A stretch of 64,000 nt of DNA from Leptodactylus fallax (Eukaryota > Chordata > Amphibia > Anura > Leptodactylidae): NCBI GenBank assembly GCA_947044405.1, contig CAMRHE010000021.1, positions 6,804,501-6,868,500 of the forward strand, read 5' to 3'. Below are positions 24,750 through 36,400 of the stretch, in pieces. The notes under the pieces are model-generated. The model had not been told where the DNA came from, made no database searches, and saw only the letters and a list, made by a program, of their open reading frames with translations. How positions within the stretch are numbered: the first letter of the stretch is position 1; each line of letters begins with the position of its first letter. The translations under genes were made by a program, and so were the position numbers.

Positions 24750-26176
24750 CAGTGCCTTGCGAAATATTATTCGGCCCCTTTACTTTCAGTGCAGCAAACT
24801 CACTCCAGAAGTTCAGTGAGGATCTCTGAATGATCCAATGTTGTCTTAAATAACTGATGATGAAAAATATAATCAAGTCTCCATATAAATGCACCTGCTC
24901 TCTGATAGTCTCAGGGTTCTGTTTAGCGCAGAGGGCATCATGAAGACCAAGGAACACACCAGGCAGGTCCGTGATACTGTTGTGGAGAAGTGTAAAGCTG
25001 GATTTGGATACAAAAAGATTTCCCAAACTTTAAACATCCCAAGGAGCACTGTGCAAGCGATCATATTGAAATGGAAGGAGTATCAGACCACTGCAAATCT
25101 ATCAAGACCCGGCCGTCCCTCTAAACTTTCATCTCAAACAAGGAGAAGACTGATCAGAGATGCAGCCAAGAGGCCCATGATCGCTCTGGATGAACTGCAG
25201 CGATCTACAGCTGAGGTGGGAGAGTCTGTCCATAGGACAACAATCAGTCATACACTGCACAAATCTGGCCTTTATGGAAGAGTGGCAAGAAGAAAGCCAT
25301 TTCTCAAAGATATCCATAAAAAGTCTTGTTTAAAGTTTGCCACAAGCCACCTGGGAGACACACCAAACATGTGGAAGAAGGTGCTCTGGTCAGATGAAAC
25401 CAAAATCGAACTTTTTGGCCACCATGCAAAACGATATGTTTGGCGTAAAAGCAACACAGCTCATCACCCTGAACACACCATCCCCACTGTCAAACATGGT
25501 GGTGGAAGCATCATGGTTTGGGCCAGCTTTTCTTCAGGGACAGGGAAGATGGTTAAAATTGATGGGAAGATGGATGGAGCCAAATACAGGACCATTCTGG
25601 AAGAAAACCTGTTGGAGTCTGCAAAAGACCTGAGACTGGGACGGAGATTTATCTTCCAACAAGACAATGATCCTAAACATAAAGCAAAATCTACAATGGA
25701 ATGGTTCACAAATAAACGTATCCAGGTGTTAGAATGGCCAAGTCAAAGTCCAGACCTGAATCCAATCGAGAATCAGTGGAAAGAGCTGAAAACTGCTGTT
25801 CACAAACGCTCTCCATCCAACCTCACTGAGCTCAAGCTGTTTTCCAAGGAAGAATGGGCAAGAATTTCAGTCTCTCGATGTGCAAAACTGATAGAGACAT
25901 ACCCCAAGCGACTTACAGCTGTAATCGCGGCAAAAGGTGGCGCTACAAAGTATTAACTTAAGGGGGACAAATAATTTGGCACGCCCCACTTTTCAGTTTT
26001 TTATTTTTTACAAAAGTTTAAAATATCCAATAAATTTCGTTCCACTCTACGATTGTGTCCCACTTGTTGTTGATTCTTCACCAAAAAATTTAAATTTTAT
26101 ATCTTTATGTTTGAAGCCTGAAATGTGGCAAAAGGTTGAAAAGTTCAAGGGGGCCGAATACTTTCGCAAGGCACTG
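24750..26176 (+). mobile_element. Tc1-like transposon, complete, 1427 bp
   Basis: Terminal repeats start CAGTGCCTTGCGAAA at both ends (the right end in reverse complement) and remain similar for about 30 bp through TATTCGGCCCC. TA flanks both ends (24748-24749 and 26177-26178). The single gene between them is open. The element therefore has every part of an autonomous Tc1 transposon. Confidence 0.96.
24940..25956 (+). CDS. Tc1-family transposase, intact DD34E
   Basis: A 338-aa protein, close to the roughly 340-aa family norm, that excises and reinserts the element at TA sites. I take the start at 24940 (MKTKEHTRQ) rather than the upstream in-frame ATG at 24889, which would add 17 non-family residues. 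Order: N-terminal helix-turn-helix (residues 1-55, GYKKISQTLNIPRSTV), GRPSKL-like GRPR box near 64, second helix domain, then the catalytic core. Core residues are Asp in WSDETKIELFG, Asp in QQDNDPKH and Glu in [10 protein letters not shown], with 34 residues between the last two. The usual NLWKEL is NQWKEL here. The C-terminus is AAKGGATKY. There are no stops or frameshifts. Confidence 0.96.
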   Translation: MKTKEHTRQVRDTVVEKCKAGFGYKKISQTLNIPRSTVQAIILKWKEYQTTANLSRPGRPSKLSSQTRRRLIRDAAKRPMIALDELQRSTAEVGESVHRTTISHTLHKSGLYGRVARRKPFLKDIHKKSCLKFATSHLGDTPNMWKKVLWSDETKIELFGHHAKRYVWRKSNTAHHPEHTIPTVKHGGGSIMVWASFSSGTGKMVKIDGKMDGAKYRTILEENLLESAKDLRLGRRFIFQQDNDPKHKAKSTMEWFTNKRIQVLEWPSQSPDLNPIENQWKELKTAVHKRSPSNLTELKLFSKEEWARISVSRCAKLIETYPKRLTAVIAAKGGATKY

Positions 26177-26178
26177 TA

Positions 26179-26403
26179 TGCTTGAAAAGTGGTTGAACTA
26201 TGCTTGAAAACCTCTGCGAGCCAAGACCGGCCTCAGACACCTTCACCAGAGCTCCTCACAAGAAGAGATGGTTTATAAAGGCCTGCTCAGGAAGCTTCCC
26301 TATGTTGTCACAGCAACCTTAAAAAAGCAACAACAAATCCTAACAGGTAGCTTCCTTATGTTGACACGGCAGCGACAACAGATGTAACATCCCTGACAAT
26401 ATG
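26179..26403. other. Unclassified spacer between Tc1 and the L2 5' half
   Basis: It contains AGGAAGCTTCCCTATGTTG at 26289-26307, loosely repeated as AGGTAGCTTCCTTATGTTG near 26345. No coding signal seen. Confidence 0.3.
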
Positions 26404-27665
26404 GGACTTTATATAACTTGGCCTAGGCTGAGGCTATAGATGTAGAACAGTAGGGATCCCAGGACAGAGCCTTGTGGGACATCTACAAAGAAAGAAACAC
26501 ATTGAGCAGGTGGTGTGTGAGTGGGAAACGCTAAATGTGCAGTTGGTGAGGTTTGAAGAGATCCAGGAGAGGACTAAGTCTGTAATGACAAGGGATGCGA
26601 GAGTTTGTAACAAGAGGGAGTGATCAATGGTGTCAAAGGAGAAAGAAAGATCTAGGTGGAGAACAGAGTACTGTTCTCCTTTGGAAATTACTAGGTTGTT
26701 TGCGACTTAAGTTAGGGCAGTTTCAGTGGTTGGAAGTCAGACTGTATTGTGTCAAAGAATGAGTTGGATGAGAAATAGGAGGATAGTTCACGGTGGGCAT
26801 GATGTTCAAGGGGTTTTGCAGAGGTAGATGCATTCTTGAAGTTGAGAATTGCTTGTTTGTAACTGATGAAGTCGAACAGTGATGTTCTGCAGCTCTTGAA
26901 GAATGTTTCAGTTCTTTTGTCAGGACTGTATGCCAGGCTTACCGATTGATTAATTGAGATCTGGTTTATGTGAGGGGGCCACTGAGTTGAGGGCTGTAGT
27001 AATGGTGGTGTTATACAAATCAGTGGCAGTATGAGTGTATGTGTGAATGTGATTTAGGGTCCTGCGGAGCGGGGCGTGTTAGTTTCTGGATTGGGAGGCT
27101 GTTGAAGAGGAAAGGGATGAGAATGGAAGTAAGTTCTAATCAGAAAGTATGGTGGGAGAGTTGGAAAGGGTGGATAGTGAACAGAGGTGGGTGAAAACCA
27201 GGTCCCCTGTGTGTCCCCCTTTGTAAGTGGCAGAATAGTGGAAATATGAGAGCCCAAAGGAGGTGGAAAGACATAGCAGTTTAGAAGCTGGATGGTTTGT
27301 GTAAATGGAGATATTGAAATCTCCTATCATGATAGCGATGAAATGTTCGACAAAGGCCCTGGTGGTTGGTAAATGACAGCCATTTGAAGACTGGAGGGTG
27401 AGTAGACGCAAAGAGAGTACACCTCAAAAGAAGGGAGGGTAAGAGTGGTTAAAGGTGGAGTTTGGGGTGAAGGACCAGGCATCAGATAGGAGAAGGCCAA
27501 CTCCAAAAGCTTTGTTACTGGGGCAAGGAGTGTGGGAAAACTGAAGATGTGAATTGATGGTATTCTGTCTTGTGAATCCATTGAATTGCCCTTTGTGTTT
27601 ATTATCATAGGGTCATAAACTATGACCTTATCTGAAACTAGAGTAGCCTCAAGTTTTTTTTCCAT
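26404..27665 (-). pseudogene. L2-like LINE, endonuclease and reverse transcriptase 5' half
   Basis: On the minus strand the order is endonuclease then reverse transcriptase. The endonuclease part shows MIGDFNISI and then GHTGDLVFTH (27136-27411). Reverse transcriptase motifs follow: LDLSFSFDTIDHSL near 26640 and VPQGSVLGSLLFYIYSL near 26430-26490. Frames shift and stops occur between motifs, so it is dead. The catalytic FADD block is absent; it should lie where the Tc1 and spacer sequences now are. Together with 23165-24385 this forms one interrupted element. Confidence 0.85.
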
Positions 27666-29379
27666 GTTCTACTGGAATGATTTGTGACTTCTTGAATTAG
27701 TTGCTGCACCCTTGCAGTAATTTTACAGGCTGATTGATATTAGGAAGATTCACCACTGTTTCATGCCTGTCTCATAACTGTTAACCCTTCCTAGAGTCAT
27801 ATAAGTTCAAGTGGTCAACAGGACTAGCTGTGTTCAGTTAGGACAGTTAGCAAATTAAATTTGGTAAGTTGTTTCATTGTAAAAGAGTGGGGCCACACAC
27901 TTTTGCACATGGGAGATATGACTATTGAATCTTTTTGTCTCTAATAAATGCAATAATATTTGTTTTCTTCCGTTCCCTTTATAAAATGTTATGCTATGTT
28001 TGCAATAAAATATGCAGAACCCAGAAAAGGGCCACATACTTTTTCACACCACTTTGGCTTTGCTAAAGTGATATCTCCAATTCAGCAGTGGCCTGGTGAC
28101 ATCAATAATGAATTGTTTACATGCCTCTATCCGTAATTCAGTCAGTAAGATAAAATCCGTAATTGGTGTTTTTTATGGCAGTGTCATAGCACAGTTTCTG
28201 TGTTAGCTAATGAGCAGAGATATGTGCCGAAATTTATGTACAACATAAATACAGCATTTTATAACGTCTTCTATATTCTCCTGCCAAGCTGATTTTTTTC
28301 TCCTGATTTGCTGTTTTCATTGACACAACAACAAAACCTCACCACGCATAAAGTCCCTTCAGCCTTGATGTGTGCCACATGCAGATGTATTGGCTGAAAC
28401 TAGACCGGTACCTAGGGTTCAGAGACATCTTGACCCTGTTTTAGAAAACAACCAGTCTTTTTAGCTATTCAGAGGTATTTAGAGCTACCTCGACGACAAA
28501 AGGAAAAGAAAGAAAATTAGCTCATTTTGTACTTTGCTTCACTGATGAGAAGAAAGACATGTTTTTCAGCTTACAGTCCTTTCATGTACGGCTCGGCATC
28601 CTTGCAACCCAGTAGAAAAAAAGTACATAATGAGTAAGGCAGCATCATTCATAATAAGCAGCAAGCAATCCAACACTGAAATCCTTTCTCACGCTATTTC
28701 CTGCAGAGCTCGATTCTATGGACGTCTGAAAATATCTAAACTCGGCCCCGTGTTTGAACATCCCTTATTACCTTTAAAAGCCTCCGATCTGGCCCTTTGA
28801 TTTATTCTTTGATGCTGTTTAGAAACTTTCTGCGCAAGTATACAGGAGAAACTGATGAATATATCATCATTTCAAAGAGGGTGATATCAAACATTCCTCA
28901 CACCGCACACACCATGGAAGCAAGGAGGCCCAGAATGCTTTTGAAAAGCGCACTTCACAAACACTGTTTATTTTATTCCTATCATTTGGATGACCTTGCT
29001 CTTCTAGAGAGAAGACCCCGTCCTTTTATTATTCTTTATCACAGTGCATGCTGGGGACGGTTTTGTCTCTTTACTTCTGCTTGTCTTTTGTCAATCAAGA
29101 CACATCTAGCAACCCCACTGTCCACTCTTATATAGTTTTCACATGACGATTTTTGATTGCCAGCCAACATTTTCTGACGTCCAATAGCATGACATATTTC
29201 ATTTACTCTTTCGGATCTTAGAATAAATTCATCAACAAGCAAGGTAAGATAATAAGAGGTGATCCAAGCTGGTACAACTTTATCAAATCTTGATAAAATT
29301 TGAAAATCTGACAAGCGGAAAAATAAAACCAATGTAGGGAATTTATGAAGCCCTGCACTCCAGAATTCTGGTGTAAAAA
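27666..29379. other. No recognised gene
   Basis: The open frames at 28797-29135 (+) and 29039-29386 (-) overlap on opposite strands and have no recognisable domain. Near 27885-28050, AGTGGGGCCACACACTTTTGCAC faces GGGCCACATACTTTTTCACACC, hinting at a short, old transposon remnant. Confidence 0.35.
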
Positions 29380-29705
29380 GTCGCAAAATAGATATTTGCG
29401 ATTTTTTTAGCTCATATGTGAAAAAATGTACTTACTTTTTACATTTTTGCACCACTCACTCTACTTTTGAAAAGTAGATGGGAAAGTGGGCATGGTTAGC
29501 CCGTATAGCTGTCTGTAAATTTATCAAATCCAACTTTTTAAAAAGTCGCAAAAATTGTTGCACTCTCACTCCACTAAGGAGATGATGTACAAAGTAACAT
29601 CTTAGGACAGAAGTGTTAGAGTTATAAAAGAGCCAAATTTATCAAACTTTGTGCAACATTTGCTAAATTTGGTGCAACTTATCCAACACAGACTCCACCA
29701 AAATT
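29380..29705. repeat. Possible interspersed repeat
   Basis: Low-complexity motifs (AAATTTATCAAA, AAAAAGTCGCAAAAA, TGGTGCAACTT) recur within about 300 bp in a pattern I associate with frog interspersed repeats. No termini defined. Confidence 0.3.
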
Positions 29706-29710
29706 GATTT

Positions 29711-29932
29711 TAGGCTAAAGCCCCACGTTGCTGAAAAGCTGTTTTTTTTGTTGCAGATTTTTCTGCGTTTTTTGAGCCAAAGTCAAGGATGGCTACAGAA
29801 GGAATGGGAAATATATAGGAATTACTTATGTTTCTACCTTCTGCTCAATCCACTCCTGGCTTTGGCTCAAAAAACTGCAGCAAAATCTGCAACAAAAGCA
29901 GTTTTTCTGCAACGTGGGGCCTCGCCTAAAAA
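29711..29932. mobile_element. Foldback MITE, about 220 bp
   Basis: The left arm begins TTAGGCTAAAGCCCCACGTTGC. The right arm ends GCAACGTGGGGCCTCGCCTAA. Both arms continue inward through TTGTTGCAGATTTT and TTTTTTGAGCCAAAG, about 95 bp each, around a short A+T-rich centre. No coding capacity. The target duplication cannot be read unambiguously. Confidence 0.82.
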
Positions 29933-31267
29933 TTCCCTCATGGTAAATCTTGCCCAATTTGTTTTTAAAACTTGAATGGCTCAGAAATCCACATGAGGTA
30001 GTATAACAGCAGTAATATAGACTAGACTGCAATTATTTGGATCTGTTTCCCATTATTTTTTATTGTGGGATCATATTCTGCAACTCTGTATAGAAGACAA
30101 TATATTTTCTCACATCAGCCCATGTCCCTAGGGTTCACAATCTAATTTCACCATCTCCTTCATGCACACTATCGTTAACGTCATAGGAAACCAATTAACC
30201 TATCCTGTGTTTCTTGAATGTATGTAGAATACAGAATATATGGATGAAGCCTGTACAAGCTTCATGAAGATGCCCCCTCAGCATGTTTTTGGTAATGATG
30301 CTTGGGTAAGCACATAGTACAAATGTCTAATATATTGGTTAAAGTAAAGAAAAAGCAAAGATATAATTTTAATATTAAAGTAGAACTTTTGTCAAAATAG
30401 CTATCCATGGGTAAATGGCAGAATATCAAGGGAACATGAAAAGTACCTTATGGGGAACTGAATGTAAAAACATTTGTAGGTTAGAAAAATATGGGGACTG
30501 CAAGAACAGAGTGTACTAGATTGTTTGTACTCTCTAACCATGGAAATAGACATTAGACTAAGGTTGGCCCTACCCACTGATTATTTAGATTATTTAATAT
30601 ATATATTGGATAGCATGGACAGCATTCATTTGGCCTATCTCTATGGAATAAAGGATTAGGTGTGATGAATTTCAATATGCTTAATGTTTTGTAATCAAGG
30701 AAGTAAAACTGCTGCAAAGCACTGCTCTCTCCCCTCTTCCCATTCAGTACACATGTATACTTGGCTGAAAAAGCGTGCATGTGTAAGGGTAGGTCAAGGG
30801 GAATAGCTTTTGACTGTATGCTCATACTGAAATGGCTTCCATGGGTCCTTTATACAAAAAATAGATTCTCAATTAAAATGTTTTTAAAATTGCTTTTTTC
30901 TTTTCATTTGCAATGCATTGGATCAGTACAAAGATGGATGCAAAATGTGTTTTAATCTTTTAAAATGATGGCATGATGTACACTCGTTGATGCATTTTTC
31001 AAACTGATTTCTGCCTGTCTTCCATAGATAAACCATTTTACCCTGCTTGTATAAATGGCCTCATTCACTGCTGCACATGAATAGGTCTGTACTGACATAG
31101 CAATGGCTATCCTTCAAAAATATACAAATCCTTAACCATCTTTATTTTCGTTCTCATAAAATAACCCATACACATGTACCAGTACTTCTACTTTTGCATT
31201 CATGTAAATAATACTTAACAGGATTTTTCCATGAACATACACACGTGCACAAAATTGTCCACATGTG
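29933..31267. other. No recognised feature
   Basis: This is A+T-rich non-coding sequence with no long repeat or domain-bearing open frame that I can support. Confidence 0.4.
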
Positions 31268-31388
31268 TAACCAGATGTAAACTTGTAGACAATGAAAAGT
31301 TAAACATTTTTGCAAATGTAAATCTTTTTTTTTTATATATTTTCAAAAATGTTTAACTTTTCATTGTCGACAAATTTAAATATGGTTA
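31268..31388. repeat. Inverted repeat with 45-bp arms
   Basis: The arm 31268-31312 (TAACCAGATGTAAACTTGTA...) pairs with 31344-31388, with a perfect inner core ACAATGAAAAGTTAAACATT. The loop is 31 nt and T-rich. It is probably a foldback MITE. Confidence 0.8.
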
Positions 31389-31625
31389 TGCCTCATGTGG
31401 CGTAAACGTGTGGAGCTTTACAGTCCCTGCAAAGTGGATGGGATTCTAGCTATTCCCATCCACACAATACAGAAAAATACCTGCAGTGGAAAAGCTGCAA
31501 TTTCCAAAACTGTTGTGTTTTTGGAAATCGCAGGATGTCAATTATACCTACGGAAACGCGGGTGGTTTCCCTATAGGTATCATTGAAGCATAAAGTCCAC
31601 AGAGGACAACTCTGTGGACTTTCTT
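31389..31625. repeat. Foldback-derived repeat related to 56400-56660
   Basis: Shared motifs with 56400-56660 include GTGGATGGGATT, ATTCCCATCCAC or ATCCCATCCAC, TTTCCATAGGTAT-like and GTGGACTTTCT. The two copies are in opposite orientations. No coding capacity. Confidence 0.55.
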
Positions 31626-31734
31626 TGAAAAGTGCTGTGGGAAAAAATGCAATCTGTTATTCCCCAAGTAGACAGAAACCTTTTTCTCATAAAAAATAAA
31701 GGGTTACTGTCAATTTAGTGAATAAGACCTAATT

Positions 31735-31935
31735 TAATCTTTTGTCTCTTCATGTAATCCCTAACAGACTAAATGATGCTGAGATCAGGTCTCTGTGGGG
31801 GCCATATCATCACTTCCAGGACTTTCCTCCATAGCGAAGTCATGTCAAATATTAATTTGATTTAAATTTCTCTTTTGTTCTTCACTTAATTTTATTAACT
31901 AACAAAAGTAAACTTTGAGCACTTTGCAGCATTAT
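31735..31935. pseudogene. Two short Tc1-like fossil fragments in opposite orientations
   Basis: The piece 31735-31840 reads on the minus strand like the segment around the Tc1 Glu motif (GTCTCTGTGGGGGCCATATC). The piece 31855-31935 reads on the plus strand like the A+T-rich 3' end of the same subfamily (AATATTAATTTGATTTAAAT, similar to 15299-15330). Both are too short to carry function. Confidence 0.6.
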
Positions 31936-31966
31936 TCCATACCTACCTATAACACAATACTGCACA

Positions 31967-31999
31967 TACTGTATATATATATATATTTATATACAGTGT

Positions 32000-32038
<39 letters not shown>
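31967..32038. repeat. (TA)n microsatellite
   Basis: Two TA runs, 31972-31987 and 32006-32037, are separated by TTTATATACAGTGTTGTT. Confidence 0.95.
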
Positions 32039-32041
<3 letters not shown>

Positions 32042-32318
32042 CAATAATGTATATTCTTTGATATATCCATGTAACACTTTGAGGTGCTATGAATGGTATA
32101 TGTAAATTATGTGTAACTTCCTTCCTTCCCTTCCATAGCCCCCCACAGCTCTACAGATTTACGATATTTTGTGCCAGAAACTGATGGAGATGCACCTAAT
32201 TTATTAAGAATAAGGAAATCTATTCCCCGACTTAGCTATAGCCAAGTGTTATGCAAATTAATTTAATAAGTGCAAATGTTAAGCTCTTATGTTCTAATAG
32301 ACAACAACATTAAACATC

Positions 32319-32344
32319 AATAATAATAATAATAATAATAATAA
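32319..32344. repeat. (AAT)n microsatellite
   Basis: About eight uninterrupted AAT units. Confidence 0.95.
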
Positions 32345-32518
32345 ATCAGCCATCTGAGTACAATAAGCCTTGATATAAAATATAACAATCCAAATCAGTA
32401 CAACACAATATAAGTAGTCCATTCCACTCTATCATGTCATATTGTTTTTTTTTTTTGTGTGGTCCACGCTATAACTTTATAACGTGCTTTAACTTTATTG
32501 TATGTATTTATGATATAT

Positions 32519-33476
32519 CAAAGCATATTAATGGAAAGTTGAGTGGAAGGAAAAAGCTTCTCGGCCTCTTGGCTAAGATCAAGTGTAGTATCTGTTCTTA
32601 TCAGTAGCAGCCAGTAGGTTGGTTCCGCCAGTGGGAGTGGTTAACCCACTGTAGGGAGCCAACTGAAGACTGTGAACATGGGGCAGAGAACCACACCAGG
32701 GCTTGCATCCACCCTGGGATCGAAGCCATTTGGCCGGGAAAGCTTTCGAAGGTCTCATGGTGCAAGTGCCTCTGGGGACGGTGACTCCAGAGGTGCCTTA
32801 CCTCACTGGGCGTGGGAAACCCACTGAGTATGGCACATTGCACAAGCACTTGAAACACTTTTGAAGCACTCACCCTATTGCTTGGTTTATCCAGCATGGG
32901 TAATTTTTATAGATCCGGTGGATAGACCGGGCCAGTACACTGGCACTCTATTCACTTATTTATTCTTTTTTTGTTTATCACGTTTGTCACCGTTTGTCAC
33001 TGTGTGTGTAGATGTAGGGGTGCGGAAACCCCTTTGGGTCCTACCCGAAGTCTAGGGGTTGGAGTGTGTGGCCTTCGGGTTCCCTCCTTCCTTGCTCTCC
33101 AGTGTCTGTCTCTGCTTTTGTGGAGATAGCCACAGTTGCAGGCTCAGTAGTACTCTTGGGGTGGCAGCCCTTGAGGAGACTGATGCAAGTAGCTGGCTTG
33201 GTAGTAATCCTGGTGGTGGCAGCCCGGGAGGAAACCAAGTAAGATCTGACCCTCCTGTCTGGGCAGTTGGGTTGGTTCAGCCCCCTTACTCTTGGGCCTT
33301 TTGGCTCTGAGTTTGGGGACAGTTTCGGAGGACCCATTCTCTTTTGAGATGGGTTTTGCGATAGACCGCATCCGTTGCACGTTTTCTTAGTGGCACCCGT
33401 CACTTTTTTCCGTGCACTGGTGTTTCGTTGGCACAGCTTTGAGACCTTCGATAAAAAAAAAAAAAAAAAAAAAATA
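32519..33476 (+). mobile_element. Chimeric polyadenylated retrosequence with a U2 snRNA segment near its 5' end
   Basis: A 14-bp direct repeat TATTTATGATATAT flanks the block (32505-32518 and 33477-33490). A 22-nt poly(A) run ends it (33453-33474). These are hallmarks of LINE-mediated retrotransposition. Inside, 37 nt of unknown origin precede 49 nt of U2 snRNA, followed by about 850 bp of GC-balanced sequence that I do not recognise. Open frames in that part (for example 33041-33403 on the minus strand) show no domain. Template switching, or read-through from a U2 gene carrying a U2-targeting LINE of the Tx1 clade, could explain it; both are inference. Confidence 0.75.
32556..32604 (+). pseudogene. 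RNU2: U2 snRNA 5' fragment
   Basis: The segment matches U2 snRNA from about nucleotide 4 to 52, including GCTTCTCGGCC, the branch-point-pairing GTGTAGTATC and TCTGTTCTTATCAG, with one visible difference (CCTCTTGG instead of CCTTTTGG). It stops in the middle of the stem IIa region and continues into unrelated sequence, so the Sm site and 3' half are absent. It is not a functional snRNA gene. Confidence 0.95.
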
Positions 33477-33490
33477 TATTTATGATATAT

Positions 33491-36400
33491 TTGGTTAACA
33501 TCTGTTTTTAATTTATTTTATTCATTTATCAAATGTATTTGCATAACAATTGGTTATCATTGTTTTGGTACTCCTAGGTGAGTCTGGAAACATGTATTTC
33601 TATATAGTATATTTTTTTTTTTCCAGTCAGCTTGGTAGATGACCAACCTGGAAACTCACTAGTAGGACCATGATAATCCAATGGGTGCAGTTTATTTTTA
33701 ATATTCACATTCATTTATTAACAGGCATGTGCCTTTTAAAGCGAACTCGTCTTCTGTCCACCCTAAACTGGTCCCAGTGTGTGCAGCTTTCTGCTGGTAA
33801 GAAGTTAAGTTTTAAGCTTTTAAACCTGAGATGGGTATATATTACCTTTACTAGTCCCATGGGTTGGGGAGCAGCTTCATCTAGTTATGCAGTCATTGTG
33901 CTAAATCATATCCTGTGCGGCTGTCAGTAAGGTAGGGTTTCAGACTGACATCTGATGTTGAATGACATGTCAGTCATAATGCTCAGGGTGTGATTTGGTG
34001 TAATAACTGAATGACTAGATGAAGCTGCTTTCCAGCCCCCATGACTACTTAAGATAAATTTGCATATGCTGATGGAAAAACCATCTGTTGGCTTCTCTTT
34101 AATACAGTAAGCACACATCACTCCAGGCGTAGTGAATAATGTACCTAAGTTCTCATTAATTGAGTTAGCCACAGGAACTTCTAAAAATGCCAACTATATT
34201 GGCTCCATATCAAGTATCTAGGGGCATACTACTCTGCTTGATCCTCTTCTTATGACCAGCCCCCAGCAGTTTTGTATGTAACATCTTCCTCACCTTCCTT
34301 ATACCATTGTTTGAAAGAAAAGGATGTCTGCCTAGTGACAATTTTCATCTACTGAGAAAATAGTTTCCAAAAATAAATTGACAGTCCTGGCAATCTGGGA
34401 TTGTATTACTGAACTTGGCTTACTTTGAATATATGCAGGATATACAGGGATAAAAACGGTTATATAGTTATATATCTCCCACCCAGGTTGGTCATAATGT
34501 AAATGTAAGATATTCATGATCAGGATAGAATATTCTTTAGGATCTGTAAGATATTATACTTTTAGTAGACCTTATGTGTGTTTTGGCTGTTCAACCTTTG
34601 TTTAATGCATTGCCAATTAGGGTCTTTTCATATGTGTGTTGTGTGCTTTGTTATAATGCTAATGTATTGTATTCTGTGCAACAAGATGATCATTTAGGAG
34701 CCACTTGTGTGTTTCAGTACAAGATGTAATTACTAAGAAGTTGGGCAAGACTAATCAAGGCGGCTGTGTATTTCATGCATCATTACAACGGAAATGCACT
34801 AGAAACATGAATAAATATAGTTACTAGATACCTTTAATTGTACATAGTAATGGACCAAAGATACAGTTAAGTGTTGGTGTTCCAGACACAATATAATAGA
34901 TTTCTCCAACCAAAATAAAAACTTGACCGTGCTTCTGGATACTATGTGCAGTCATTGTTTTAAATGGTCACTAACTTTTCAGTCAACTTAGTCTCATTTA
35001 ATAGAGCATGTGATTCTGGACCAAAATGTATGCACTTTAATTAAAAATGTTGCTGCTTTTGGTCTGAGAAACGTCTCTAAAATTCCTGCCACTAGGTGTC
35101 TCTTTTCTATCTAATTTACTGTTCACTCCCTGTTGCTAGACTAGTTTTGTCTCCATAGATGTGAGACAGATCACATTGAGTGGAAGGGGGAGGGGCTGGT
35201 CTCTTCATACAGTGAATGTAGATGGAAGGGGATCACGGGGCTCAGAGCACGTCTGCAAACTGTTCTTGCAAAGGACTGAAGATTCTGTACATCTCACAGC
35301 TTACAATGTAAGAAACGTGTTCCATGTACTTGTATCTACTTCTGCTGGCTTCTTGTGTGATTACAGACACAGACAGAAAGCAGCTTTCCTGACTGTGCTC
35401 ATACATTACACTTTTCCTGTGTTATGGCTGCATGCTAGATGCTAGAATAGAGTGAGTGGATGTATGGAGAAAATTCTTCAGAAATTGCACAAAATGTTGC
35501 ATGTGCAATAATATTTAAATGGGGGAAGAAAATAGCTTTCCTAAAGATAGGCCACTAATATCAAATCTGCGATTATCTGTCCCCAACAACTGACGCACAG
35601 AGTATGGAGCAGGAAACAGTAGCTCTGTTCTGTGTTGTGGTGAAACTCACATGAATGGGAGCTGAACTGCAGTAACCTGGTCTAATCACTATAGTGAGAA
35701 CAGAGCTTTCTGCTTCCTTCTCCATTCTCTGTGTATCAGCTGACTGATGGGCTGCTGGGTGTCAGACCCTTGCAGATCTGATATTGATGACTTATTCTTA
35801 TAATAAATCATCAATATTTTTAGCCTGGAAAGCTCCTTTAACCTTAGATTTTGTTTTGTTCACCTTAAAATAAGGCAAGATACATAGGAGCTGTACTGAA
35901 TAGAAAAATCCTAAGTCAGCACCACTAGTCCTTGTCCATACTTTTAAAAGAAGGACCAGATCTTCACAGCGCTGTTAGTCTCGCAGTACAGCAGGGGATC
36001 TGAGAAGCGAGCGATATCTTGCTAACCAAAAATGACAGAGAGACAGCTTACACATGGTTTAAACATATGGACCTGCTCCTTTTCTTTACAACTACACTGT
36101 TGGATCTGTTATGAGCTGCAGTTAAGCTTTATTTATGCTCTTCAGCCCTTTTGTATTTTCTCTTGCAGTCCTAGAGAGACAAATAATCAATAACCCACAG
36201 CTATGAACTACCTTGTTCTAGATTTTACCTGTATCACAGTGTCTCCCTGCTGGCCCACTACTGACATCAAAAACATGCAAATAGCATATCACAGTCTCAT
36301 AGCATGTAACATCTTATTCTCGGCTCCTTCTGTCTCCTGTAACTACAGTATGATTCCATTCTCTCCCACTCTACTTTGTATTACAACATGTTTTAGTTGT

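Noticed and set aside
27885..28050. Short facing motifs resembling Tc1-type ends
   Set aside because: Match is too short and no TA-flanked pair could be defined.
28797..29386. Overlapping plus and minus frames of 112-115 codons
   Set aside because: No domain or splice context convincing enough to call a gene; opposite-strand overlap suggests chance.
32556..32604. Functional U2 snRNA gene
   Set aside because: Only the first quarter is present, with no Sm site or 3' stem-loops. It is inside a polyadenylated retrosequence.
33041..33403. Minus-strand 120-codon frame in the U2-headed retrosequence
   Set aside because: It is antisense to the poly(A)-tailed transcript direction and has no domain.
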